A stretch of DNA of 48,794 bases from assembly GCF_018380615.1 (NCBI RefSeq), contig NZ_JAGYVZ010000030.1, positions 1 through 48,794 of the forward strand. Reading direction: 5' to 3'. A program made the translations under genes and the position numbers. This DNA comes from Flavobacterium psychroterrae. Its GTDB lineage: Bacteria > Bacteroidota > Bacteroidia > Flavobacteriales > Flavobacteriaceae. Below the pieces are notes generated by a model. The model saw only the letters and a program-made list of their open reading frames with translations, did not search any database and had not been told where the DNA came from. The number at the start of each line of letters is the position of its first letter. The first letter of the stretch is position 1. Below are positions 25,658-35,263 of the stretch, piece by piece.

Positions 25658-27649
25658 CTATTCCTGACCTAAATTGCGCAACTGTTTCAGTTTGTCTTTC
25701 CAAAGTTCAAGGCTTTCCTTATGTATAGCAATGTTTTTGCGAACTTCAAGAACAATTGAATTCTCTTTTTTAGCATTTCTGGTATTGGCAAAAAACTGAA
25801 TGTTATTCTCTAATTGGAAAATTTCATTTTGAACTTCTTCAATTTTACGCATTAAGAAAATCTTTTCATTATCTAATTTACGAGTATCGTTATTGTCAGA
25901 TAAAGAATCAATTCGGTTAGAGAAACGCATCATTTCAGTTTCTTTTTTACTCAAACTAAGTTTTTCAAAAAGAGCATCTAAAATTTTATTGAATTTTCCT
26001 TCTATATGACGTCTTGAAAAAGGTACTTTTCCATAACCTTTCCAGATTTCAATATGTGCTTTAATTGCATCAAGATCCGTTTTGTGATCACCTGTTAATT
26101 GGTAAGCACGTAAAATATCTAAATAAGCTTTTTTATTGTCAAAAGAAGCAACTTCATCAACGTTTTCTTCTGATTTGTGTTCTTTTAATTTGTCAAAATA
26201 GTGGTTACAAGCGTCTTTGAATTCCTTCCAGATTTTATCTGAATATTTTTTAGGTACATGACCAATTTGCTTCCACTCATCCTGAATTTGCTTCATGATG
26301 GGCGTAGTAACTCCAAAATCAGTACTTTCTTGTAATTCTTTGGCTTTTGCAACAAGAGCCATTTTTTTATTTAAATTATCGTTTTGATCCTTTTTAATGT
26401 CTTTATAAAATGAATTTTTAAAAGAATTAAAGTTTCTAACGGCAGTTTTAAATGCAGCCCATGTTTCTTCGTTTACTTCAGATGGTACTTTTCCAGCAGC
26501 AAAAAACTCATTTCTAAGTGCTTCTACTTTCTGAATTTGTAATAACCATTGTGAGTGAGAGTTTACTTTTTCAGTTCCTAAAACTTCAATTTTACCAATG
26601 ATTTCTTTTTTAACTTCAAGATTGTTTACTTCGTTTGCTCTTTGGCTTTCGAATAAAACTTCTCTTTTATCATGGATTTTTTTAGTCAGTTCACTAAATT
26701 TATTCCAGATGGCATCACGATGTTCTTTAGAAACCGGACCAATATCTTCCTTCCATATTCTGTGTAAATCCTGTAATTCGCGAAACGATTTACTAATATC
26801 AGTTTCGTTTACCAACTCCTCAACACGTGCAATAATTTTTTGTTTTTGCTCCAGATTATATTTAAAATCCAAGTCTCTTGCTTCACGATCTAAGTGTAAA
26901 TAATCGTAAAAATTTTCTACGTGAAAGTGATAATTATTCCAAACGTGATTGTATTTGTCTTTTGGAATTGATCCTGCATTTTTCCATCTTTCTCTTAAGT
27001 CATTAAAATGCTTAAGTGTGTCTTTGATGTTTTCCTGAGGATTTATAAGTTCTTTTAGTTCTTCAACTATGGCAAGTCTGTTTTCTAAATTCGATTTTAG
27101 ATTGGTTTGTAAATGCTTGAAATGTGCATTTCTGTTTTCTCTAAAAACATTATAGTATTCGTCAAATTTAGATTTTAATGGAGAATGATATTCGAATTCC
27201 TCATTTGGATCTTGTTTAGAAGCATTAAATTCTTCTTTTTTCTCCTCAATAAGGTGATTGTATTGTAATAAAAACGACTTTTTAATTTCTTCAATATGAT
27301 CTTTTACAGACATTACTTTGTCTGTGCTTATCAATTTTTTAAGTTCATCAACAAGTTCATCTAAAGAAAAGGTATCATAATCCTGCATAGGAATGTCATG
27401 ACGCTCTTTTAGCGTTTCATCTTCACTTTCTTCAGCGTTCGAATTTGTTATGGCATCTAATGCAGTTTGATGGTCAGTTTCTGTTTCTTCGGCTCTATTT
27501 TCTACTTCAGTTTCAGTTTCTAAAGTTGAAGTTTCAGCAGTCGTATCAGGCTCCGTTGTTTCAATTGCATTATCTTGTGTAGAATCGCTATTTTCGATTT
27601 CTAATTTTCCGTCTGCCTCTTGCAGGTTATCATTCTTTTCTTCTAACAT
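25658..27649 (-). CDS. DUF349 repeat protein
   Basis: This 663-residue, highly charged cytoplasmic protein has an acidic, Glu/Thr-rich N terminus (residues 1-85). Several DUF349 helical repeats follow, each with a Trp-rich core such as LRERWKNAGSIPKDKYNHVW, LHRIWKEDIGPVSKEHRDAI and IQDEWKQIGHVPKKYSDKIW. The C-terminal part is coiled coil. DUF349 proteins are conserved in Bacteroidota, with no established biochemical role that can be stated here. It has its own strong promoter and terminator. Confidence 0.88.
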   Translation of the reverse strand: MLEEKNDNLQEADGKLEIENSDSTQDNAIETTEPDTTAETSTLETETEVENRAEETETDHQTALDAITNSNAEESEDETLKERHDIPMQDYDTFSLDELVDELKKLISTDKVMSVKDHIEEIKKSFLLQYNHLIEEKKEEFNASKQDPNEEFEYHSPLKSKFDEYYNVFRENRNAHFKHLQTNLKSNLENRLAIVEELKELINPQENIKDTLKHFNDLRERWKNAGSIPKDKYNHVWNNYHFHVENFYDYLHLDREARDLDFKYNLEQKQKIIARVEELVNETDISKSFRELQDLHRIWKEDIGPVSKEHRDAIWNKFSELTKKIHDKREVLFESQRANEVNNLEVKKEIIGKIEVLGTEKVNSHSQWLLQIQKVEALRNEFFAAGKVPSEVNEETWAAFKTAVRNFNSFKNSFYKDIKKDQNDNLNKKMALVAKAKELQESTDFGVTTPIMKQIQDEWKQIGHVPKKYSDKIWKEFKDACNHYFDKLKEHKSEENVDEVASFDNKKAYLDILRAYQLTGDHKTDLDAIKAHIEIWKGYGKVPFSRRHIEGKFNKILDALFEKLSLSKKETEMMRFSNRIDSLSDNNDTRKLDNEKIFLMRKIEEVQNEIFQLENNIQFFANTRNAKKENSIVLEVRKNIAIHKESLELWKDKLKQLRNLGQE

Positions 27650-27683
27650 TTTAAATGTATAAGGTTTTTATTTTAAACAGAGC

Positions 27684-27715
27684 GAAAGATAGTAAAGGTG
27701 TTTCTAAATACAAAA
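27684..27715 (-). promoter_or_regulatory. Promoter of the DUF349 gene
   Basis: On the minus strand TTTTG (27711-27715) and TATCTTTC (27684-27691) are separated by exactly 19 bp, the Bacteroidota layout, with one mismatch in the -7 box. It leaves a leader of about 28 bases. Confidence 0.55.
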
Positions 27716-27895
27716 TAAATCGTTTGTTTATAGCTATTTTAAGATGAAATTCTTATTTATTGAAGTAATTTGAGATTATGATCTTGGTTTTTTTATTGAT
27801 TTTTTGAAGTTAATTTAAATTCTAAATTAATAGAATTTTTAGAAAAATGAAATTAAAATAGTATCTCAAAGCTTTTATTATTGTTTTATTTTTAA

Positions 27896-28645
27896 CTAGA
27901 ACAAGATAAAAATTCCAATTTCAAATCCATAATTATATGATTTTTCACCTCCAAATGCAACGCTTGGATGAATATAAACCATATTCGATGGTGTTAGCTT
28001 TCTTCCGTATTCGATAAAAGCAGTATTTTGAAAACCGTCAACAACAGTATTATATCTAAAATTCACATCTCCGGCAATCCAGTTTTTTCCAAAATAACGA
28101 AATACAATATTTTCATATGATGTTATGTTAATTTGATTTCGGTTATTAGATCCCGCAAAACTAGTTTGATTTTCAATTATGGATATCCAAAGATAATTTC
28201 TTGTTGAACCAATATATTGTCCGTATAACAGAGCAGGTAAAACAACCCATTTTCCTGTTCCAAAATTTGGATCATCAGATGAGTTTGTGATGATGCGTGT
28301 TCTTAAGGCAATTCCTTTTTTTGTATCGATATAAGGAATATACGTTGCCCCAAACGAAAAGTCGCCCAAACCTGTCTTATTAATCTGGTCATTATTTTTA
28401 GATACTATAGGTATGTCTGCCCTCAAATTCCAGTGTTTACTGCCAATGGGTAAAATCAATCTAATATTAGTTGTATTATAGGAACCATTATTAAGATCGA
28501 GATATTCATTTGTCACCAATACCGTATGTTTAAAATAGTTGACCCGTGCCCCGGTAAATGGATTTTTTTTGGTCTCATCAATTTGTGCAGATGCGGTAAA
28601 AGAAATGGAAACATTGAATAAAATAAGGGCTAATAAAGTTTTCAT
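27896..28645 (-). CDS. Outer-membrane beta-barrel protein, tandem paralogue A
   Basis: The 249-residue protein has a signal peptide (MKTLLALILFNVSISFTASA, then Gln) and a mature part of alternating beta strands ending in FILF, the usual C terminus of outer-membrane barrels. An in-frame start 15 codons upstream is unlikely because it would bury the signal peptide. It shares length and many segments with its neighbour at 28807-29556 (KNPFTxAR, FAGSNNRNxIN, SYNYGxExGI). The two arose by tandem duplication. The cargo or ligand is unknown. An exact TAGATTTG box lies upstream. Confidence 0.75.
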   Translation of the reverse strand: MKTLLALILFNVSISFTASAQIDETKKNPFTGARVNYFKHTVLVTNEYLDLNNGSYNTTNIRLILPIGSKHWNLRADIPIVSKNNDQINKTGLGDFSFGATYIPYIDTKKGIALRTRIITNSSDDPNFGTGKWVVLPALLYGQYIGSTRNYLWISIIENQTSFAGSNNRNQINITSYENIVFRYFGKNWIAGDVNFRYNTVVDGFQNTAFIEYGRKLTPSNMVYIHPSVAFGGEKSYNYGFEIGIFILF

Positions 28646-28663
28646 AGATTTGAGTTTAAGAAC

Positions 28664-28671
28664 CAAATCTA
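28664..28671 (-). promoter_or_regulatory. Candidate -7 box of barrel paralogue A
   Basis: TAGATTTG (minus) matches TAnnTTTG. A TTTTG lies 16 bp upstream at 28688-28692. Separate transcription from paralogue B is likely. Confidence 0.45.
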
Positions 28672-28806
28672 AATAAAAAAAAGCTGGCAAAATATCATTT
28701 TTATAAATAAAGTATTACAAATAGATACATTTGTTAAGATATGTTATAATCATATTAATTTATATTATAATATAGTGTTGTTGAAAATAGAATATATTCT
28801 ATTTGT

Positions 28807-29556
28807 TTAAAATAAAATCAGAATACCAACTTCAATACCATAATTATACGATTTATGATTTCCAAAAGCAAAACTTGGATGAATATATCCCATGTTGTTA
28901 GAAGTGATTTTACGCCCAAATTCTATAAAAGCATTATTAGGATAACCTTTGTTAGTGGCATTGTATCGAAAAGCAACATCAGCTGCAATCCAGTTTTTCC
29001 CGATAATATACATGAAATAATTTTCGAATGATGTTGTATTTATATCATTCCTATTGTTTGAACCGGCAAAACTCATTTGGTTTTCTAATGATGCAATCCA
29101 GAGTAATTTTTTTTCTCTTATATAAGCACCATAGAATACTGCAGGTGCAAAGACCCATTTTCCAGTTCCTAAAGCCGGATCTGAAGCTGAATTTGAAATA
29201 ATTCTGGCTCTAAAAGCAATTCCTTTACTATGATCTAGATACGGAATATAACTTATGCCAACGCCAATATCTCCAATTCCGGTTTTATTGACTGATGAAG
29301 TATTGGTTGAGATTAAAGGCAAATCTACCCGTAAATTCCAGGCTTTATTTGCAATAGGATGTAAAAATCTGAGTTGGGTAGTATTAAATGATCCTGATTC
29401 AGTATCTAGATATTCATTAAAAAACAAAATTGTTTTTAAGTAATAATGAAAGCGTGCCTCAGTAAAAGGATTTTTTTTAGTCTGTAAAGTATCCTGGGCT
29501 TTCGCCGAAATTGTAACTATAAAACTTAGAATGTAAAATAGCTGTAATTTTTTCAT
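28807..29556 (-). CDS. Outer-membrane beta-barrel protein, tandem paralogue B
   Basis: This 249-residue exported protein has the signal peptide MKKLQLFYILSFIVTISAKA and a barrel-like mature part ending ILILF. It aligns along its whole length with paralogue A (for example GTGKWVFAPAVFYGAYI against GTGKWVVLPALLYGQYI). The 161-bp spacer between the copies is AT-rich. Conserved features are the N-terminal KNPFTEARFHYYLK and FAGSNNRNDINTTSFENYF. No family could be named with certainty; metabolite-efflux-type barrels are a possibility only. Confidence 0.75.
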   Translation of the reverse strand: MKKLQLFYILSFIVTISAKAQDTLQTKKNPFTEARFHYYLKTILFFNEYLDTESGSFNTTQLRFLHPIANKAWNLRVDLPLISTNTSSVNKTGIGDIGVGISYIPYLDHSKGIAFRARIISNSASDPALGTGKWVFAPAVFYGAYIREKKLLWIASLENQMSFAGSNNRNDINTTSFENYFMYIIGKNWIAADVAFRYNATNKGYPNNAFIEFGRKITSNNMGYIHPSFAFGNHKSYNYGIEVGILILF

Positions 29557-29622
29557 AACTACTTATAAATGAGTAGTCTAATTTACAAAAAATACGTTAC
29601 TATTTTATTTATGATAAATTTT

Positions 29623-30372
29623 TTATTTATTCCAGATTTTCCATGCCTTTTCTGCCTGAAGTATAAGCATGTCATGACCGTTTTTTATTACTGCACCTTT
29701 TTCTTTAGCATTTTTTAAAAACTGAGTTTCTGCAGGATTATAAATTAAATCGTAGGCAATATGTTTCTCAGTAAAAAACTCATAAGGTAAATCTGGACAA
29801 GCTTCGATATTAGGACTTGTACCAACTGGTGTACAATTAATTATAATTTGAAAGTTATCAAATGTAGTAGCATTAATCAAGTTATAATCGATAATGTTTT
29901 CTTTAGCCTCTCTGGAAACAAAAGTATAGGGAATACCAAGTTCGTCAAGTGCAAAAGCAACTCCTTTTGATGCGCCGCCGGTTCCTAAAATAAGGGCTTT
30001 TTTGTGATGTGGCTCTAATAATGGTTGTAGTGATTTTTTAAAACCATAGTAATCAGTGTTGTAACCTTTTAATTTTCCGTTTTTGGTAAATTTAATTGTG
30101 TTTACAGCACCAATTAAGGCGGCTTTTCTTGAAAGTTTATCTAAGAATGGAATGACTTGTTCTTTGTAAGGAATTGTAACATTTAAACCTTTTAAATCAG
30201 GATTGTTTTTTACTAATTCAGTGAAATAATTAATTTCAGAGATATCAAAATTTTCGTAGCTGTTACCGGCAAAAACTTCATCACTAAATTTTTCTGTAAA
30301 ATATCCTTTTGAAAATGAGTAACTAATATTACGGCCTAACAAGCCAAAACGTCTTCTTAAAGTATCAATCAT
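29623..30372 (-). CDS. aroE: Shikimate dehydrogenase
   Basis: It reduces 3-dehydroshikimate to shikimate with NADPH in the aromatic amino acid pathway. The substrate site is SYSFSKGYF (residues 17-25) and the catalytic lysine is Lys70 in NVTIPYK. The nucleotide loop is GTGGASKGVAFAL. Its 249 residues are short but usual for Bacteroidota AroE. The start codon overlaps the stop of the upstream TPR gene by one base (TAATG), so the two are translationally coupled, an arrangement that has no obvious metabolic reason. Confidence 0.93.
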   Translation of the reverse strand: MIDTLRRRFGLLGRNISYSFSKGYFTEKFSDEVFAGNSYENFDISEINYFTELVKNNPDLKGLNVTIPYKEQVIPFLDKLSRKAALIGAVNTIKFTKNGKLKGYNTDYYGFKKSLQPLLEPHHKKALILGTGGASKGVAFALDELGIPYTFVSREAKENIIDYNLINATTFDNFQIIINCTPVGTSPNIEACPDLPYEFFTEKHIAYDLIYNPAETQFLKNAKEKGAVIKNGHDMLILQAEKAWKIWNK

Positions 30373-31769
30373 TATTCTTTTCTATGTTTTTCAATATAAT
30401 TTTTAACCATTTTTTTTGACCAGACTACCGGAAATAAATCTTCGATTAAAATGTAATTATCAAAGTTTAAACGTAAACCATTGCTCAAATGAAATTTTGC
30501 TTTGGTGTTTTCCTGTACCATAAAATACAATCCTGCTAAACGATATTCAACTTCGTTTTCTTCAGGAAAATATTCTGACGCTTGTAATAAAGTTTGAATA
30601 GCGCTTTCAAATTCACCTAAAAACTGAAGAATATCAACCCAGAATAACCACGTATCTAAAGCGTAATCTCCAAATTCTACTGCTTTTCTATAACCAAATT
30701 CCGCTTCTTCAAAAAAGTTCATTTGTTTGTTGATCGTTGCATAACGTTTCCAATACAAGCGATTTTGATTGTCGATTGCTAATGCTTTATTGACAAAAAA
30801 TAGTGCTTTTTGAAAGTTTTTTTGACGAACATGAAAATCAGTAATCGCGATCCAGCCTTTGTCTAAAAGAGGATCTTCGTGTACAGTTTGATTGTAATAT
30901 TGTAGGGCTTTCGCCGAATTTCCTAATTTTTCGTAGCATTTCCCTATACGCAATAGCGCATAAGAAGTGGCATCGTCTAATTCGATAGTTCGGTTATAGC
31001 TTTCAATAGCTTCGCTGTATTTTTTAAGACGCTCATATGCTTTTGCTTTTTCCATGAAAGCACCTAAAAACTCATCGTCAATAAGGGTTGCATAATCAAA
31101 AGCACGAATCGCATTTTCGTATTCTTTTACGCCATAATGCAAGCGACCAAGCTGATGCCAGGCGATTTCGCTATAGGGGTTTTTATTGATGTATTCGTTG
31201 AGATATACAATGGCTTCCTGATTTTGATCTAAAAATTCAAAACAATACACCACGTTATACAACGCAGACTGATCTTCTAAATCTTCTTCAAGACATTTGA
31301 TAAAACTTTCTTTTGCCAACTCAAGATTATCCATAAAAAGATATTCCATTCCAATCAAGTTGTACACATCAGCGTAATCATCTGTAAATTGCAGGGCAAT
31401 TTTAAGCAATTCTACCGCTTTTTCGTGTTGATCTCTTTTAGAACAAATATTTGCTTTCTGGATGTAAATTTCCTCGTTGTTAGGTTCGATTGCATATAAC
31501 TCATTTAAGAGTTTCTCGGCGATTTCTAATTTGTCGTCGTAAACCAACATTTCTACTTGTACTAATTTTAAGCCCGTAGATTTTGGGTGCTGGTCTAATG
31601 CAAGTTTCAAGGCCTTTTTTGCTAAATTAGCCTTGCCTATATCTAAATAATGAAGAATAATTTCTTCAAATTCTTCAGAGTCAAAAAAGAGTACTTTGTT
31701 AGTTTTTAACATTGACTCAAATTTGGATAAGGATAGGTTATAATCTTCTTCTTCGTTGCTTAATTGCAT
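30372..31769 (-). CDS. Tetratricopeptide repeat protein upstream of aroE
   Basis: This 465-residue soluble protein is built almost wholly from TPR units. Clear ones are YADVYNLIGMEYLFMDNLEL, SEIAWHQLGRLHYGVKEYEN and ATSYALLRIGKCYEKLGNSA. It has no signal peptide, so it is probably cytoplasmic. It starts MQLSNEEEDYNLSLSKFESM and is coupled to aroE by a one-base overlap. The function is unknown; TPR arrays usually bind protein partners. Confidence 0.85.
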   Translation of the reverse strand: MQLSNEEEDYNLSLSKFESMLKTNKVLFFDSEEFEEIILHYLDIGKANLAKKALKLALDQHPKSTGLKLVQVEMLVYDDKLEIAEKLLNELYAIEPNNEEIYIQKANICSKRDQHEKAVELLKIALQFTDDYADVYNLIGMEYLFMDNLELAKESFIKCLEEDLEDQSALYNVVYCFEFLDQNQEAIVYLNEYINKNPYSEIAWHQLGRLHYGVKEYENAIRAFDYATLIDDEFLGAFMEKAKAYERLKKYSEAIESYNRTIELDDATSYALLRIGKCYEKLGNSAKALQYYNQTVHEDPLLDKGWIAITDFHVRQKNFQKALFFVNKALAIDNQNRLYWKRYATINKQMNFFEEAEFGYRKAVEFGDYALDTWLFWVDILQFLGEFESAIQTLLQASEYFPEENEVEYRLAGLYFMVQENTKAKFHLSNGLRLNFDNYILIEDLFPVVWSKKMVKNYIEKHRKE

Positions 31770-32095
31770 ACTGTCTTTATTTGAAATTAGCCTGTTATAA
31801 ATTTAGGCAACCATATTATTGTTGTAAGGAATAGGAATTAATTGTTGTGAACAATTTAATTAACAATATGGACAGAATTTCTTTTCTGTTTTGATTTATA
31901 ATCTTTTGATATTTAAAAGATTAAATTTACTTATTATTTTTGAACTTTATTTTTAACCAAGAATTCCAGCCCAGATAGAAGTTAAAATCCTTTTATACAG
32001 CTTCTTTAGCGGGATAAAGATTACTTCACTTGATACTTATTTTCAGCAGAGTTCAGTGAACTTCGTTGTAACTAATAGCTGGAAATAGCTTCTGA
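31770..32095. other. Spacer between the aminotransferase and the TPR-aroE pair
   Basis: No gene is seen in these 326 bp. The first half is AT-rich and should hold the TPR-aroE promoter, though no exact match stands out. The second half (31966-32094) is a dispersed repeat described separately. Confidence 0.5.
31966..32094. repeat. Degenerate copy of a Flavobacterium intergenic repeat
   Basis: The words CCAGCCCAGATAGAAG, ATCCTTTTATACAGC, TAGCGGGATAAAG and TAGCTGGAAATAGCTTCTGA appear in order. From memory these match a palindromic spacer element frequent in Flavobacterium genomes, whose other copies read AGCCCxGATxGxAGCGGxATCC and AGCGGxxAGCxGGAAATAGCTTC. It sits just after the aminotransferase stop codon. 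Confidence 0.45.
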
Positions 32096-33292
32096 TTAAA
32101 CTTCTTGTTGTTTTTTCAGTATTTCATCCATAACGTTTAATATTATGGAACAACCTTCTTTAATTTCTTGTTCAGAAATGGTTAATGGGGGTGTTATTCG
32201 TATTGCGCATCCTTCAAACAGCAACCAAAATAAAATGAGCCCTTTGTCCTGACAATTTAAAATAACTTCGTTTGTTATTTCGGCAGTTTCGGTCATTGCG
32301 GCTAGCATTAATCCTTTTCCTCTAACTTCCTTTATCAAAGGATGTACCAAAAGCGATCTGAAGAGTTTTTCCTTATCAAGAGCTTCTTGCATTAAATTAG
32401 TTTCAGTTAATTCCTGCAAAGTAGCCAAACAAGCTGACGCAATGACAGGGTGACCTCCAAATGTGGTAATATGCCCAAGTTTAGGGTTTTCGGTCAGCAG
32501 ATCCATTTTTTCTGCCGATGCCGTAAAAGCACCTACAGGCATTCCGCCGCCCATTCCTTTTCCCATAACGACAATATCTGGAACTACGTCATAGTTCTGG
32601 AAACCAAATAGTTTACCTGTTCGTCCAAAACCAGGCTGAATTTCATCGACGATCATCATAGCGCCAACTTCGTCGCAACGCTTGCGGACTTTTTGCAGAT
32701 AATCATTCTCTGGCTGAATAAATCCTGCGCCTCCCTGAATGGTCTCTAAAAGTATTGCAGCTGTTCGGGTTGTTATTTTTTGTAAATCTTCTTCGTTATT
32801 AAAGGTAATAAAATCTACATCAGGAAGCAAGGGGCGAAAAGCTCGTTTGCGCTCTTCAAATCCCATGACGCTCATTGATCCCATTGTATTGCCGTGATAG
32901 GCGTTGTGACAAGAAATTAGCTGACTGCGACCTGTAGTTCGTTTGGCTAATTTTAGTGCGCCTTCGATAGCTTCTGTACCTGAATTGACTAAATAGGTTT
33001 TATTTAGTGATTCCGGTAGGAGTGAAGCCAATAGTTTGCAATATTGAACAGCTGGACTTTGTGAATATTCGCCATAAACCATAACATGCGAATATTTATC
33101 TAGCTGATCTTTAATAGCTTGATTGACTCTCGGGTGTTGATGTCCTAGCGTGCAGGCAGAAACACCAGCAACAAAATCTAAATATTTTTTGTCGTTAGTG
33201 TCGTAAATATAAGAGCCAATGGCGTGCGAAACTTCCATTCCTAGTGGATATGGAGATGTTTGTGCCTGGTATTTTATAAAATCTGGATTCAT
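32096..33292 (-). CDS. Class III PLP-dependent aminotransferase (acetylornithine/ornithine aminotransferase-like)
   Basis: This 398-residue enzyme moves an amino group, probably from an omega-amine donor, using pyridoxal phosphate. The PLP lysine is Lys245 in VVMGKGMGGGMPVGAF. Asp216-Glu217 lie in MIVDEIQPGFGRTG, and the phosphate site is SGTEAIEGALKLAK. No argD-cluster neighbours are present, so the substrate cannot be named; ornithine, acetylornithine and 4-aminobutyrate are all possible. It lies downstream of the OstA-like gene on the same strand. Confidence 0.88.
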   Translation of the reverse strand: MNPDFIKYQAQTSPYPLGMEVSHAIGSYIYDTNDKKYLDFVAGVSACTLGHQHPRVNQAIKDQLDKYSHVMVYGEYSQSPAVQYCKLLASLLPESLNKTYLVNSGTEAIEGALKLAKRTTGRSQLISCHNAYHGNTMGSMSVMGFEERKRAFRPLLPDVDFITFNNEEDLQKITTRTAAILLETIQGGAGFIQPENDYLQKVRKRCDEVGAMMIVDEIQPGFGRTGKLFGFQNYDVVPDIVVMGKGMGGGMPVGAFTASAEKMDLLTENPKLGHITTFGGHPVIASACLATLQELTETNLMQEALDKEKLFRSLLVHPLIKEVRGKGLMLAAMTETAEITNEVILNCQDKGLILFWLLFEGCAIRITPPLTISEQEIKEGCSIILNVMDEILKKQQEV

Positions 33293-33562
33293 TTTTTTAA
33301 GGTTCTGGTTTAGTCAGAGTCTCAGTCTCAGTCTCAGTTTTCAGTTTTCGTTAGAACTGAAAACTGTGACTGCAAACTGCGACTGAATTTTACAGCAAAG
33401 ATCGCAAAGTTTTACGCAAAGTCCGCTAAGTTGCGAATCAAGTTTATATTATTAAAATGAAAAGTTACAAAGCTTTGTAAGCTGAAAAACTGCCGCTAAT
33501 TTATTATAAAGAACTGAAAACTGAAAACTGAAAACTGTGACTGAAAACTGAAAACTGAAAAC
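33293..33562. repeat. AACTGAAAACTG and GTCTCA repeats
   Basis: This spacer contains CAGTCTCAGTCTCAGTTTTCAG near 33320 and several AACTGAAAACTG units at 33354-33371 and 33512-33562. A CAAAGATCGCAAAG word lies in between. They are the same families as in the thr leader and the spacer after the OsmC gene. No gene is seen. Confidence 0.6.
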
Positions 33563-35239
33563 TTACTTCTTACTCTTCGTACTAGTTTTAGGAGCAGCTT
33601 TCACAGCGGGTTTCTTTTTGTCGTAATCTAAGGTTTCTTTCCTGACTTTCATCGGGGTATTTTTGTCGTTAGTTTCCTGATCTTTTCCTTCTTGTACTAA
33701 TTTATCATTGAGTTCATTGTCTTCCGCGGTGAAAATATCATCTTTAGATTTTATTCGTTCATCGCCTCGCCAGCGCAAGCCTTTTAGTTTACGCGCATTT
33801 TCTGGTAAATCGGCCTCAGGATAAATATCACCGTCTACTTTATTGAAAAAAGTGATCGTCTGGATATCATTATTTTCTAAAATAAGATTGATTTTACTGC
33901 TTACATTTTTATTGATTCCGATGAGTTCGTTCGCGTCATTTCGCATATAATAAACAACTTCGGTATTTTTGATAACATCAACATCATGTAGTTTTCCATC
34001 TAAGAATTTTCCAAATAAATTGAGTCCTTTTACCTGATTGTAACCGGTGCCGAGTGTATCCCGCGAGACTATAAAAGTATTATTGAGGACTTTTAAGGAA
34101 TCTAATTTTTTAGTTGTATTATCGCCAATTAAGTGCATAATATCTCCGGTAATCTGGCTTTCACCATTCCATAAAATCGGATTTCCAATTAGTTTTGTCA
34201 AAGCCGTTTTAGAGTTTGAATGTATTGAATCACATTTTCCGCTCATGTCGATTTTAAAGAAACGAACATTTTTATAAGCTCTTAAAATTCTTTCGCCTTC
34301 TTTTCCGGTAACCATTAATTTTTGTCCGTGAATGTAAACAGAATCTTTTTCAACAAGATTTATTGCCACCGCTCTTTTAGTCACAAACATCGAATCTTTC
34401 AGTTTGTAAATTTCAGCATAATGTCCCTTTACGATTCCGCGATTGATAGAATCCGTAATTTTTACATTTCGCGTTGCCGATGCAAATTCTATATTTCGAT
34501 TATAATACAAGCTGTCACCTTCTATGCGTCGATCATCGTATTTTATGTATGATTTTCTTAAAAAATGTGCAAGGTTTTTCTTCGTGTCATAAAATCCTTT
34601 TTCGGTATAAATATAATTGGATTTACTTGTAATGGTCGAAGGTCCAAATAAATAAGTATGTCCGGAATTACTATAATAATCTAAATGATTGGATTTTATA
34701 ACATATTTAGGATTTGTGATGGTAACTTCTGTCAGGAATTGAAACTTCTTTTCGGTAACAAAATATCTTCCTGATTTACTTACTAAAGTATTGTCTTTAT
34801 TAACGATTGTACCTTTTGTATTGTAAAAAACCTGCTGGATATTTCTATCAAAATTAATAGTATCAGTTGATAAAGTCGCATCTGGAGAACTCATAACCGC
34901 ATCACCGGTAGCAAAAGCTTTTTTCTCATTTCCGCTATATTCTGCATATTTGCTATTTAAAAATAAAGTATCACCTTGTACTAATTGTACATTTCCGAAG
35001 GCTTTAAGGTAGTTTTCTTTTTGAAAAAAGTAGGCTTTATTACAAGTCAAAACAACACCATCATGGTTTACTTTTACATTTCCGGTAAGCAAAACTCCAT
35101 CAGGCACAAGGGCTTGATTCACTTCTACAAGATCTGAATTTTCAATATTAATTGTTTTTGTCTTTGTTGCTTGTGCAAAAATGAATTGTGCGCTTAACAA
35201 TAGCAAACAATAAGGTATGAAAAATAGTAATTTCTTCAA
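33563..35239 (-). CDS. OstA-like protein (LptA/LptD N-terminal-type organic-solvent-tolerance domain)
   Basis: This 558-residue exported protein has a signal peptide (MKKLLFFIPYCLLLLSAQFI to about residue 22, ending FAQ). A beta-jellyroll OstA domain follows: GVLLTGNVKVNHDGVVLTCN, KAYFFQKENYLKAFGNVQL, GDTLFLNSKYAEYSGNEKKA. Such domains carry lipopolysaccharide across the periplasm. The basic C-terminal tail is rich in Lys. The start codon is TTG; no ATG lies nearby and the signal peptide begins right there. An exact TAAATTTG box ends 16 bp upstream. Confidence 0.85.
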   Translation of the reverse strand: MKKLLFFIPYCLLLLSAQFIFAQATKTKTINIENSDLVEVNQALVPDGVLLTGNVKVNHDGVVLTCNKAYFFQKENYLKAFGNVQLVQGDTLFLNSKYAEYSGNEKKAFATGDAVMSSPDATLSTDTINFDRNIQQVFYNTKGTIVNKDNTLVSKSGRYFVTEKKFQFLTEVTITNPKYVIKSNHLDYYSNSGHTYLFGPSTITSKSNYIYTEKGFYDTKKNLAHFLRKSYIKYDDRRIEGDSLYYNRNIEFASATRNVKITDSINRGIVKGHYAEIYKLKDSMFVTKRAVAINLVEKDSVYIHGQKLMVTGKEGERILRAYKNVRFFKIDMSGKCDSIHSNSKTALTKLIGNPILWNGESQITGDIMHLIGDNTTKKLDSLKVLNNTFIVSRDTLGTGYNQVKGLNLFGKFLDGKLHDVDVIKNTEVVYYMRNDANELIGINKNVSSKINLILENNDIQTITFFNKVDGDIYPEADLPENARKLKGLRWRGDERIKSKDDIFTAEDNELNDKLVQEGKDQETNDKNTPMKVRKETLDYDKKKPAVKAAPKTSTKSKK

Positions 35240-35255
35240 TTGATTAAATTTTTGT

Positions 35256-35263
35256 CAAATTTA
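35256..35263 (-). promoter_or_regulatory. Candidate -7 box of the OstA-like gene
   Basis: TAAATTTG (minus) matches TAnnTTTG and gives a short 5' leader before the TTG start at 35239, supporting that start choice. Confidence 0.45.
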
